Origin: Ostrinia nubilalis
Lineage: Eukaryota; Arthropoda; Insecta; Lepidoptera; Crambidae
DNA: 64,000 nucleotides
NCBI RefSeq assembly: GCF_963855985.1
Contig: NC_087095.1
Coordinates: 9,496,001-9,560,000, forward strand
Reading direction: 5' to 3'
Part shown: positions 13,218 to 24,200 of the stretch, in pieces
How positions within the stretch are numbered: position 1 is the first letter of the stretch
Layout of the letters: the number at the start of each line of letters is the position of its first letter
Program-made: the position numbers and the translations under genes
Notes under the pieces: model-generated
Seen by the model: only the letters and a program-made list of their open reading frames with translations
What the model was told of the DNA's origin: nothing
Databases searched by the model: none

Positions 13218-16164
13218 AAACCTTATTGATACTTGGACTTAGCTGGACGTAGATTACCTTTTAATTGATTAGTACTTTGTGAGGATGCCTGTGTCCAAAT
13301 ATATGCCCTGTCATACAACTATTGATTGAGTGGATTGACGACTACCAAGCAATGATAATTAATTATCTAATATTACAAGGAAAGAAAGATAGGAAGAAAA
13401 ATGTTTATTTGAATTTGAACAAAAAACCTTATTTAAAAATAAATATTTGAAAGTACTTTTATTTAAAATTTGGATACAATTTACTCAAAAAAGTCATTAT
13501 GAATCATATAATATTCTAATGTATACTTGATGAGTCCTCATTTTCTCATATCTCGTTAGAATCCGGGTGGTAATTCAATTTTGGTAACCCTAATACAGTA
13601 ACCCCAGTTGTATTAAATCAGGATGGCCGGCCATGCATCCTACGGGGTCCTTTGCAATTCATGCTATGCAAAGTTATGCCGATTTGCGTTAAAAAACAAA
13701 CAAAAATAGATCTTGCACGAATTAATGATAGAACGCTTTTAGACACATAAAACTAAAATCTTCCCTTTTGTAGTGAATGTTAAGTTTCGAATACTTTTGC
13801 CACTGGGCTAGTTTTGTATATCTAACGCAACTGAAAGTGTAGATAATATTGCTTCTTCACATTACAACTGGGATTAAAATGGATTAAGTATGCGTTTTTA
13901 AATTTTTTGATTGGCTCTACCAGTTGGAAATCTGAATTTTGTTGCATTGTGCTTGTCAGTTATTGTGATGACCTAAGTTTAACACTTACAAGCAATTGAA
14001 AGCGTCGCTTAAATAACTTTACCCACTAATTTTATCACTGAAGGATTACATGCCGAAGCCTTTTAATTATTTTTACTGCCCTAATAACTACTAATCTAGT
14101 CCCTTGTAAAATGGGATTGTAAAAAAATGTTATCAACCTTTGTTTCTTAATATAATCAATTTTGTCGATGACATATCCCTTAAATTATTTATTCCTTTTG
14201 ATAGAAAAATATATTTGAATTTTTTGCCCTGTCGTTCGTGATAGGTTTAAATATTAACATGATGGCTTTTAATTTTATCGGTAGCTAGGCGAGTTATTAT
14301 TCCGCTAAAGTAATACAAAGGTCAGAAGTCCTAGATAAGATAAAGGGCGATTGATCTGTAATTCATTAAGGCTTGCGCTCATTGACTGCGCCCGCGCAGT
14401 CGGCGGGCTCAAAGAAGCTGCTATTGGGACGTCACTCGCGAGACTAATGTCGGTGTGTCGAGGCCCTAACGGATGACTGTGCGTGAGCCTCCACGCATTG
14501 TGTCTGATTTGCCAATTATATTTTTATTTTGAGTGGCACGCAACGCAGTAAATGAACTGACATTGAAAATAATAAAGTCTAGCACTATTCGTTTATTAGA
14601 ATTCTAAAAAAGATGTCAAGATGAGGTCGAGGTTTTTTGTCACAGACACTGCATGCAGCGTGCGAATGTCCGTGGCATGCTATATTTTGATATTGATATT
14701 TATTAAAATCATCGAGGAACAGGTGGAAAAAACAAAAAAGGCAGAGATGGCTAGTACAGGCAATGGCGTGACACCTGACAATGCAATTCAATTCAGATGC
14801 CAGCTCGCGGCTGCATTCGAGATGGGATTTTTGACCACCGCTACAGCGATTGACGTGTAAGCTTTTTTTATTCCCTCCCGCATTTCTGTCTACCGACGCG
14901 GAATACAACAATCGACTTAATTGCTTAAACAGTGCTAATAAAATCAACGAGATCTTACATTAAGTGCACTTAAATTAGTCACAATTAATTATACAAAGGC
15001 GTAGCATCTTATCGCTTCATTATCGACGTAGCTTCTGAGCCGGTAATATCGGCAAACACGCTCGCTCGTACGAAATGAAAAGCTTTGGTCGACTTTACTC
15101 ACGCCCGTCACTCCGCCCCGCGTTAATTATGGAACAAATTATACGTTCTTTATCACCATTCTTTCTTTTTAATAACAGGCATTGTTGTCCATTCGTGCCA
15201 AGCAACGATTCTTTTCAGCCAGTGACTGATTTAATTCGATTTGCTCACGGCCCGCGCTGATATATTGCGGGACGTCTTCATCACTCCTTTCGAACGACTT
15301 AATTTTGAAATTGTTATTTGCTACCGGATAAGATTAATCATTGGTCTGGGAGTTAAACGAACAAAGAGAATAGGATCGTCAACTGTTTTCCGTTTTGAGA
15401 GTATTATTTTTTTAATTCTTTCACGTAATTACGAGAATACAGGGAGGGTTCTCTGATGTCACCTTTTGAGTTTACGTGTAGGTAATAGTTTTTCATACAT
15501 GGTAAACATTTTATTATAAGTATTTCTTTGGACAGGTCACCTTATCATTTAATAGCTTGTTATCCTTCAGTTTAATTACCAGCAACACCTTCAGCTGAGC
15601 GGTAGCTCAGTAATAAGTTGATGATTAATTGCGTTCCAGACTCGTTACTTATCTGCTAAGTCTAATACTCGTACATGTGCATAAAAATGATAGCCAAATA
15701 CTAATTCTGTTTACGCGCAGCGTCGTTCAAACTAGAAGCACTTAACTAAATGAGTGCAGGTGTCTACCACCTGCATCTTGATTAGTGATTGCACTTAGCT
15801 CTTCCACTTGACACAGGATTAATACTGGTATCAGTGAATGCGAGTGTTTAATTAATTGAACGAGGGCGAAGGAGCCTTCACACGATTTCTATCTTGCCTT
15901 GTCATATTTGCTTTTTTATATTAAGCCTACCTATAGTTACGGATTTTCTTTTTTTAACTTTCAGAGGTAAATAAAATTAACAAAATACCACACAACCTTG
16001 TCGAATTGCCAATAAACAAATTTAAGATACATATAAAAAATACCCTTATGTCCAAAGGGTACTACAAGGTTCGAGACTATATTGATGACAAGGATGCGTG
16101 GTCAGTTCAGTCTGCACATATTTGATGTACTTAAATTTGACTATTCTTACCGTTAGATAATTCC
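13218..16164. other. Noncoding DNA, no recognised gene
   Basis: Nothing recognisable. A frame at 14621-14860 (79 codons, with one hydrophobic stretch) ends in GACGTGTAAG, which superficially looks like an exon end, but it has no known relatives that I can name. A GC-rich patch lies at about 14385-14480. No inverted or tandem repeats stand out. Confidence 0.45.
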
Positions 16165-16380
16165 TGGCAATAAGTGGTGACTGAGTTTGTTCCGGCGTTT
16201 CTTCTCAGCACTTGCCATATGTTTGTCTCGAAGCGCTGGTAGGGCCCAAAAGATAAGGAGACATGTAAAGTGCCCCATAAGGGCTACCTTTTCTTTTTTT
16301 ATTATTTTCTATTGACGTTCATAAGTGCCACTTGTGGTCTAAACTGAATAAATATTTTTGATTTGATTTGATTTGATTTG
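16165..16380 (+). mobile_element. LINE 3' UTR end with (TTGAT)n tail
   Basis: The block 'cttctcagcacttgccatat' through 'cataagtgccacttgtgg' and 'actgaataaatatttttg' is a widespread lepidopteran non-LTR retrotransposon 3' UTR. It closes with four TTGAT units (16360-16380), a simple-repeat tail typical of such elements. The polyprotein is absent, so it is a 5'-truncated insertion. A minus-strand relative lies at 42524-42690. Confidence 0.75.
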
Positions 16381-17176
16381 AAATGGCATCGGACCTCTAC
16401 ATGAAAATTTCTTGAATGAAGCTTTTTACCTTTTTTTCTGACTATATTTAAAAGTCATGTTGTGAAATTAAACTCGTGTCGGTGATGATGTTAACCAAAG
16501 TAAGCATTCTCAGATTGGTAGAAACTCGATGAAAAGATAATTAAATAATGATATTTCCCATGAATAATGGCTGTATTACAAATTATGATAACAAAACACG
16601 TAATGGATCTCGTACCTTTACTGCGCGCAGTGTTTATTGTCAGAATCATAAAAAATATCCAAACTTAAGTGTAGTTTATGTCAATGGCATAAGGTTTGAA
16701 GTCGCAAGTATCCAAAGTTTTTCATCTTCGTATCATAACAGCTGATCCATTTCAAATGAAAATGCGGTGATGGGGACCTTTATCGTAGTGATGGATAGAG
16801 TGCGTTGTGTGAAATATTAATTACACACTTTTTATGACTACTTGATTTATTACTTTAACATTAACAAATGAAAGTTATCTTTGATGGAGGAAGTTTTGCG
16901 TAGTTGCTAAATAAAAAGCAACGCTGTTTGGGTTCATTACTGTGTAAAGTTATGTGAATCATGAACATTGATAAGATCAAGTATCCTAATGCAAAACGAA
17001 AATTTACATAATCTAATGTCGCAACCTGTGCATGAATGGGTAAAATACAGCAAAATTAAAACTTTTCCCAAATTCTCAAAATTTATTTTGTGACGATCGA
17101 AATCTATTTGCTGTAAATAACCTATTTCAGTACCTATGTGATGTTCATTTTGGTGATACAGTAAAATACAGCACAG
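16381..17176. other. AT-rich noncoding DNA
   Basis: I see no gene or repeat in this stretch. Short frames at 16548-16745 and 16937-17239 look like chance. Confidence 0.45.
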
Positions 17177-17336
17177 ATTTTTCTTTTTCCACGTAAAAAT
17201 TGTGAAAGGTTCTTCTCTGTTGTTCTGCTCTACCATCATGGTCTACCCATTAGAAATTAATACTAAATAGGCCGTCTATCAGTACTGTGGTTCACGATGT
17301 ACCAATCCGTAACAATATAATCTGTGGCGACGCGTG
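17177..17336 (+). repeat. Duplicated unit, copy 1 (interrupted by a LINE)
   Basis: This segment resembles 18628-18790, sharing AAATAGGCCGTCTATC, GGTTCACGATGTACC and TAACAATATAATCTGTGGCG blocks in the same order. In copy 2 the unit runs straight on through GCGTGCCTTACC. In copy 1 that continuation appears only after the LINE insert, at 17798-17810. Confidence 0.7.
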
Positions 17337-17795
17337 ACGTTAAATCCGTTCTTCCAACGTTAAACCCGTTCTGCTCTATGGGTGTGAAACGTGGAAGGTC
17401 ATCTCGCACCGGCTGCAGGTCTTCGTCAACCGCTGCCTTCGCCGAATTCTCGGCATATACTGGCCTGAGATAATCTCCAACATCGAGCTATTGGAACGCT
17501 GCCACGAAATTCCGATCGACCAGCAGACCAAGCGCCGCAAGTGGAACTGGATTGGCCACACTCTCCGAAGGGATCCCGATCACATCCCCAAGCAGGCTCT
17601 GGATTGGAACCCCCAAGGAAAACGCAAACGTGGTCGCCCCAAGCAAACTTGGCGGCGCACTGTGGCAGACGAGGCAAAGAAGATCGGCAAGCAAGTCTTG
17701 CCAAGAGCGAGATCAAACGCGAAGCTCAAGACCGAACGCGATGGAGGACTGTTGTGACATCTAGGGGACATAGAACCTTAAGTCAAGTAAGTCAT
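17337..17795 (+). mobile_element. 5'-truncated LINE insertion with 8-bp target duplication
   Basis: GACGCGTG occurs on each side (17329-17336 and 17796-17803), the target-site duplication. Inside, the frame reads a LINE reverse-transcriptase C-terminus: a Tyr-Gly-Cys-Glu-Thr-Trp block near 17372, FVNRCLRRILGIYWPE near 17425-17470, KWNWIGHTLRR near 17540 and GKRKRGRPKQTWRR near 17620-17660. These motifs follow the order usual in insect LINE C-termini. The coding part ends at 17757. The uninterrupted unit at 18628-18790 independently confirms the insertion point. Confidence 0.85.
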
Positions 17796-17810
17796 GACGC
17801 GTGCCTTACC

Positions 17811-17926
17811 TAAGGCTGGGTTGCAACCTAACTTTGACAAACGTCAAGAATCTGTCAAACTCCATACAAAAAGCACCGGTTATCGTTATAGTTTCGGTCA
17901 AAGTTAGGTGGTGCAACTCAGCCTAA
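17811..17926. mobile_element. Short MITE, copy 1
   Basis: About 115 bp with imperfect inverted ends: AAGGCTGGGTTGCAACC at the left against GGTGCAACTCAGCCTTA-type sequence (inverse complement TTAGGCTGAGTTGCACC) at the right. The centre contains AAAAAGCACCGGTTAT. The same ends and centre recur at 37172-37292, establishing a family. A flanking TAA/TTA suggests a TA or TAA target. No coding capacity. Confidence 0.75.
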
Positions 17927-17954
17927 AACAACTAAATTAAAGTTTTGCCAAATT

Positions 17955-18606
17955 AAAAAACCGGCCAAGTGCGAGTCGGACTCGCGCACCGAGGGTTCCG
18001 TACCATTGATTTATGAAATTAAAATTATTATTTTTTATTTAAGTTATTAGTATGAAAGATTACGCGGTAATAAGCGGATTACGATTTACGAGGTATTAAA
18101 AAAAACTACTTACTAGATCTCGTTCAAAATAATTTTCGTTGGTAGTTTTTATAGTAATGTACATCATATGTTTTTTTTAGATTTTTCATTTTCTTATTTT
18201 AGAGGGGGGGGGGACCAACTTTTTTCCACTTTGGAAGCGTCTGTCACGCAAACTATTCGGTTTAGAAAAAAAATGTTTTAGAAACCTCGATATCATTTTT
18301 GAAGACCTATCCATAGATACCCCACACGTATGTGTTTGATGAAAAAAAATTTTTTGAGTTTCAGTTCTACGTATGGGGAGCCCCCAATATTTATTATTAT
18401 TTTTTTATTTTTGCATCAAAATCTTAATGCGGTTCACAGAATACATCTACTTACCAAGTTTCAACAGTATAGCTCTTATAGTTTCGGAAAAAAATGGCTG
18501 TGACATACGGACGGACAGACGGACGGACGGACGGACAGACAGACAGACAGACATGACGAATCTATAAGGGTTCCGTTTTTTGCCATTTGTCTACGGAACC
18601 CTAAAA
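17955..18606 (+). repeat. Lepidopteran interspersed repeat (ccggccaagtgcgag family)
   Basis: It opens with CCGGCCAAGTGCGAGTCGGA and closes with a block containing CTACGGAACCCTAAAAA. GGGTTCCGTA near the start is the inverse of TACGGAACCC near the end. An ACGG/GACA tract precedes the right end. This repeat is extremely common in moth and butterfly genomes and is the strongest single taxonomic marker in the window. Its transposon class is unsettled from sequence alone. Confidence 0.75.
18507..18553 (+). repeat. (ACGG)n/(GACA)n microsatellite
   Basis: Consecutive ACGG units grade into GACA units inside the interspersed repeat, followed by TGACGAATCTATAAGGG. It is a usual internal feature of this repeat family. 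Confidence 0.9.
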
Positions 18607-18627
18607 ATACCTAGTTATTTTGACACT

Positions 18628-18790
18628 GATTTTTCTCGGTTTTCTTTCCACGAATTATGAAAGGTTCTTCTTTTCTCTATGATCAGGGCCTACCCATTTA
18701 AAATTATTACCAAATAGGCCGTCTATCGGTACTTCGGTTCACGATGTACCGATCTGTAACAATATAATCTGTGGCGGCGCGTGCCTTACC
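18628..18790 (+). repeat. Duplicated unit, copy 2 (uninterrupted)
   Basis: This is a homologue of 17177-17336 plus 17796-17810, diverged at scattered positions. It shows the pre-insertion state of the site that received the LINE in copy 1. Confidence 0.7.
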
Positions 18791-18979
18791 GCTGCCCCGC
18801 CCCCGCTGTAGGCCAGTTTGTTTAGCACGACTTGGGAGAGTTCTCCTTTTGTGCTAGACCTTTGTTCATAATTTTCTGATTAATTAATATTTGATTCTGT
18901 GAATTGTTATAGCGAGAGCTGCACAGATACAGGCGCTATGGACATGTGTACACAATTACACATTATATGTTATCTAGCT

Positions 18980-19247
18980 AGTTATGCATCCGTCAGCTCC
19001 CTCTGCTCTAGACTAAACAAGATAAGTCATCACTTTCCACTCTACAGTGTAAGCATTCGTAGAATTGTTATTCACATAAGAGATGTGTCAGCAGAACTAA
19101 ATTGTAAACACCGTACTGGACGACTGCGATCGGCCACAATATTAAATCATTATTAAATCGCCTCCAACTCGGCGAGGACGTGATCACTTAGTTTAATTAA
19201 ATATAATCCTTTTTAAAAAGCTTCCACCCCGCTCCCGAAATCTGACT
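18980..19247 (+). repeat. ERV-1 5' LTR
   Basis: Starts AGT and ends ACT, the short inverted termini common in errantiviruses. It is matched base for base, by eye, by the 3' LTR. A CTCTACAGTGTAAGC stretch may hold the initiator, but no TATA box is obvious near it. The TSD on its left is AGCT. Confidence 0.95.
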
Positions 19248-19264
19248 GGCGCAGCCGGTAGGAT
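19247..19264 (+). other. ERV-1 primer binding site, tRNA-Ser type
   Basis: TGGCGCAGCCGGTAGGAT starts at the last base of the LTR. Errantiviruses of the 17.6/297 group use a tRNA-Ser primer with a near-identical site (…CAGTCGG…). ERV-2 has that exact form, so this one differs at one base. The site would prime minus-strand DNA synthesis. Confidence 0.85.
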
Positions 19265-19597
19265 TTATTGCTGCAAGTTTTCCTAAAGTTTACGCGATTG
19301 GTGTCAAAATCCGCCGTTTAAATTCGTGATACTACGGGAAACTAATAAATCCGCCGAACCAAATAAATTTGTCATCGAAGTACGGGTGGAACGAGTATGC
19401 AGAGAACGGTCGGTTGGTGAGTAGAACTTTTCGCCAATCCTTCCACTCCTTATCCTCTGTGTATTTTTCATGCTTTTTAAATCGTAGGGAAATATTGCTA
19501 CTCCGGGATAGAACTTCTCCCAGGGTATCGCATTTTGTGTTTTCGTCATAAAACTTTATCGTTAACACTTTTCGTTTAGATTTAAGTGAATTAAATA

Positions 19598-19862
19598 TTG
19601 AAACAAAGTAAAGAAAATTAATTGAAATAAAGTAAATAAATTGAAATAAAGTAAATAAATTGAAATAAAGTGAAATAAAGTGAAATAAAGTGAAATAAAG
19701 TAAATAAATTGTATTGAATTAAATAAGTTTATTGTGTAAAGTAAAAATTATTAAAGTTGTTAAGTTAATTGTCTCTCGAAATTGAACAATTAAATTAAGA
19801 ACCACTCTTATTTTTACTGTGTATTTTTATTGTGTATTTTATTGTGTATTTTATTGTGTGTT
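19598..19862 (+). repeat. ERV-1 leader tandem repeats
   Basis: Units of GAAATAAAGT and AAATAAATT alternate from about 19598 to 19711. A second array of TGTGTATTTTAT units follows at about 19817-19862. Both lie in the untranslated leader between primer site and gag. Simple arrays like this may vary in length between copies; no function is shown. Confidence 0.8.
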
Positions 19863-19965
19863 TTACACGGTAATAACTACGTGTATTTTAATTGTGAATA
19901 TTGTGTAAAGTACTGTTACAAATTCTGACTGGCGCATATCAATTAATAAATTTAAATTCAGTAAA

Positions 19966-21216
19966 ATGGCTTCACCACAAATCGAATCCGTACAAATCAC
20001 GCCAATACCCAACGAGATGCTCAGATTAATTCCATTTTTTAATGGTGACAAAAAACATCTAAATTTGTTCCTTAAAAAATGTGAGTATGTTATATCGAGA
20101 TATAGAGGTGGGGTTGAGCAAGATTTATACGTGTACCACGCTATAACTAGCCGCCTTACAGAAAATGCAGCAGCACTGTTATCAGAACAAGAAAATTTAA
20201 CAAACTGGTCGGAACTTAAGGAAATTCTGACACAACATTTTGGAGACCCGCGTAGTGAGGCATGCATTAACATCGAATTAGAATCACTAAAAATCAGATC
20301 GAATGAATCGTACACAGACTTTTGCAACCGCGTGCAATCAACCAGGTCAATGCTTATATCCAAAGTAAACACCATAGCAGACGAGTCAATCCGTCACGCC
20401 AAAATCACCATATACAACAACACCGCGTTAAACGTGTTTCTCTATAATTTACCAGAAAACCTTGTGCGCATTGTGAGACTAAAGGCACCGTCCACTTTGG
20501 AAGCCGCCCTCTCGATTGTGCTCGAGGAAGTAAACTTTATGGACCAATATAACATGCGAAGCAAAATGCATTCGCAACCCAAACCTAACAATTCGTTTAC
20601 GCCAACTCAACAGAAATTTTCAGGCAATCAGCCTCATTTTGTCAGCTCTAATGCTTTCAAACCGATAATTCCTCCACAATTTAAATTTGGCCTTCCGCCT
20701 AATCAAGGCTACAAACCCTTCCAGCAATATGGAAATAAACCTTTACAACAATTCGGCTATTTCAAGCCTCCGCATCAACCAGGTTTCAGGCCGCCGCAGC
20801 AGTTCGGCTACAGGCCTCCACAGCAGTTCGGATATAGACCGCCCCAGCAATTTGGCTATAGACATCCTCCTCAGCAATTCGGTTACAAACCGCCTCAATT
20901 CGGCTATAAGCCACAGTTCGGTGCTCAGCAAGCCCAACAAGTCCAGCCGCCACGTATGCAGCTGACCGACGTGTCTATGCGTACAGCTACAAAACCAAAC
21001 AATGTAAATGAAACAAACTTAAATGATCTGAACTACGACGAATCAGAACAGTCCTATTACGATCAATATTATTGTGAATACCCTATAGATGAATATAATA
21101 ACATGTACAGCGAACAGTATTACCCTGATTTCGAGGAAACTCCCGAGGAAACCCAGGAAACTGAATTCCAACAGGATTTTCACGAAACAGCCTCCATCAA
21201 AGAACAGAACAGATAA
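19966..21216 (+). CDS. gag: ERV-1 Gag
   Basis: An intact 416-codon frame starting at the first ATG after the leader. It would form the particle shell that packages the element RNA. Residues 1-200 have the helical capsid-type layout (LIPFFNGDKKHLNLFLKKCE near the start, then WSELKEILTQHFGDPRSE), matching errantivirus Gag. No CCHC zinc knuckle is present, which is usual for this group. Residues about 255-320 are a tandem low-complexity array of PPQQFGY-like units rich in Pro, Gln, Phe and Gly, followed by an acidic Tyr-rich tail. The 3' end overlaps the pol frame in the -1 register. Length fits the family. Confidence 0.92.
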   Translation: MASPQIESVQITPIPNEMLRLIPFFNGDKKHLNLFLKKCEYVISRYRGGVEQDLYVYHAITSRLTENAAALLSEQENLTNWSELKEILTQHFGDPRSEACINIELESLKIRSNESYTDFCNRVQSTRSMLISKVNTIADESIRHAKITIYNNTALNVFLYNLPENLVRIVRLKAPSTLEAALSIVLEEVNFMDQYNMRSKMHSQPKPNNSFTPTQQKFSGNQPHFVSSNAFKPIIPPQFKFGLPPNQGYKPFQQYGNKPLQQFGYFKPPHQPGFRPPQQFGYRPPQQFGYRPPQQFGYRHPPQQFGYKPPQFGYKPQFGAQQAQQVQPPRMQLTDVSMRTATKPNNVNETNLNDLNYDESEQSYYDQYYCEYPIDEYNNMYSEQYYPDFEETPEETQETEFQQDFHETASIKEQNR

Positions 21217-21278
21217 ACATTAATTGCGATCCGGAATTAACATTACCATATATTTACCTACCGGAACTGGATGCTCGC

Positions 21279-24200
21279 ATGATGATCGACACTGGCAGCA
21301 TGCGTTCGTTCTTCAGTCCGCGTATTGGCTATCAGTATTTCAGTGAATTCATAAGAAATGAACCGTTCCAAGTTGTGAGTACACATTCGTCGAGTATTCA
21401 CGATGAAACTATGGAAATCCCCCTTTTACCAACATTTAACAGTGACAAACACCACAAATTATATTTGTATGATGTAGACAAAAGATACGATGGTCTTATT
21501 GGAAATGATTTGTTAGAACAATTAGAAGCACTAATTGATTTGAAAAACAGGGTACTTAGGACTAAAACAGCATGTATTCCGATAATTAATAACAACCTTA
21601 ATTACGTTATTAATTTACCTCCACGTTCAGAAAAACGCGTAAAGTTACCTGTTGACCAATATTCAGGTGACGCTATTCTAAATTACAGAGAATTTACAGA
21701 CGGCGTTAGAATGCCTAGTGCAATCGTTAACTGTCGCAACGGATACGCATCCACGATTATTCAAAACACTTTAGACAGACCAATCAGTTATAAAATCACT
21801 TGCCCATTTAAAGTTAATAAATTCGAATTGACTGACATTCAAGTTAACACGACACAAAACATGAATGACATCGAAATTGACAATTTACTTGAAGAGAATT
21901 TGGTAAAGTTACGATTAGACCACACAAACGACGAAGAGCGTGAAAGAATTTACAGCCTTTGTCATAAATATAAAGACATATTTTATTGCGATCAACTTCC
22001 ATTAACATTCACAAACAAAATTAAACATCAGATAAGGACAAAAAATGAGGATCCAATCCACGTAAAGCCATACAGACAGGCCCCAGCTCAGCAAGCTGAA
22101 ATTACTAAACAAGTAGAAAAAATGTTAAAAGATAATGTAATCCAGGAATCCCACTCTCCTTGGAGTGCACCAGTTCACCTAGTGCCAAAAAAAATGGACG
22201 CATCTGGTGAAACAAAATACAGAATGGTTATCGACTACAGACGTTTGAACGACATAACGATCGACGACAAATACCCATTACCAAACATTAATGACTTATT
22301 TGATAAATTAGGAAAAAGTGTTTACTTCAGTACGATTGATTTAGCTAGCGGATATCATCAGATTGAGGTAGAAAAATCCGACAGACAAAAAACTGCCTTC
22401 AGCACACAAAACGGTCATTATGAGTTTCTCAGAATGCCCTTTGGCCTTAAAACAGCTCCGGCAACATTCCAAAGAACTATGGATAATATACTTAGAGGTC
22501 TACAAGGACTCCATTGCATGGTTTACCTTGATGACATAATTGTGTATTCCAGCAGCTTAGATCAACACCTGGAACATCTAAAATCAATTTTCGACAGACT
22601 TAGAGCCACTAACCTTAAAATTCAACTTGATAAATCCGAGTTCCTTCGTAAGGAAGTGCTTTACCTAGGACACACCATCACGAAAAACGGTCTTAAACCT
22701 AATGATGATAAAATTGACGCTGTATTAAATTACCCAATTCCGAAAACGACCACAGAAATAAAGAGCTTTTTAGGACTTGTAGGATATTACAGGCGCTTTA
22801 TTAAAGACTTTGCTAAAGTTACAAAACCATTAACGTCATGTTTAAAGAAACGAAATAAAATCGTAATAAATCAGGAATATACAGACGCATTTAACAAATG
22901 TAAGGAATTACTTACACATGCCCCATTATTACAATACCCAGACTATGACAAGCAATTCATATTAACAACAGACGCATCGAATGTAGCATTGGGCGCAGTA
23001 CTCTCACAAGGACAAGTAGGCAAAGATAAACCCATAGCGTATGCTAGCCGCACACTTAGTGATACTGAAGCTCGATACAGTACAATCGAACGCGAATTAC
23101 TTGCTATTGTATGGGCTGTAAAACACTTCAGACCTTATCTCTATGGTCGTAAATTTGTCATTTACACAGATCACAGACCTTTGGCATGGCTTAACTCGCT
23201 AAAGGATCCAAACAGCAAATTAACTCGATGGCGTTTACGCTTACAGGATTACGAATTCGATATCGTGTACAAAAACGGGAAACAAAACACAAACGCAGAC
23301 GCGTTATCCCGCATAAAAGTAAATGCTCTCGATTCAGATAATCAGTCCATGAAAGTAAATGTTAGCGTTAAAAAGGAAAAACGTATTCAAAAACATGTTG
23401 ATAAAGTAGTAAAGAAAATAGAAAAATTATCATCAGGAAGTACAATAGTAATTTCCGACTCTACATCCTCAGAAGGAAGTAGACAATTAGGTTCAGAATA
23501 TCCGATTCCGTCGTCAAATAATTCAGACTGTGTCGATGAACAATCAAATAACTCACAAACTATTCATTCCGCAAATGATACCGAATCACAAGGCATCCCA
23601 ATCTTAAACGAAGCAATCGATAACAAACCTAATCAAATATTAGTCTTTGAACGATTCGATAATGAACTTTCAGTCAAAAACCTTTCACGCGATAAGCAAA
23701 AGGTTCTTGAAGTACATTTACCTGATAATAATGCAGAATTAGTAAAACAGTTTTTAAAAGAATATATCAAACCTAAAACAAAGTATTTCATTTATTTTGA
23801 ATCAGATCAACTTAGACGAATTTTCACAGACGTAATTATTAAACTTTTTAAGAAAGATGTAGTTCAGTTTTACGAGTGTACAGAACGGGTAAATTACATA
23901 GAAGACGAGGGTGAACAAAAAGCAATAGTTATCCAATACCATGAAGGAAAAACATGCCACCGTGGTATTAAGGAAACATTGATTAGAATTCGTAGAAATC
24001 ATTTTTGGCCTAACATGCAACAAACAGTTTCCGCAATCATTAACGCTTGCGAAGCCTGCCGTAAAATGAAATACGATAGGAAACCCATAAAACCATTTTT
24101 ACAATTAACTAAAACTCAAGATTCCCCATTTCAGGAAATTTTCATTGATCTCTTCAGTATTGAAGGAATCACATATTTAACCCTAATTGACGCCTTCAGC

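Noticed and set aside
14621..14860. 79-codon frame with hydrophobic stretch
   Set aside because: No recognised family; composition and length fit chance. Kept only as a remark in the noncoding entry.
20687..20965. Overlapping frames in the gag repeat region
   Set aside because: Shadow of the PPQQFGY array in gag; the gag frame explains the sequence.
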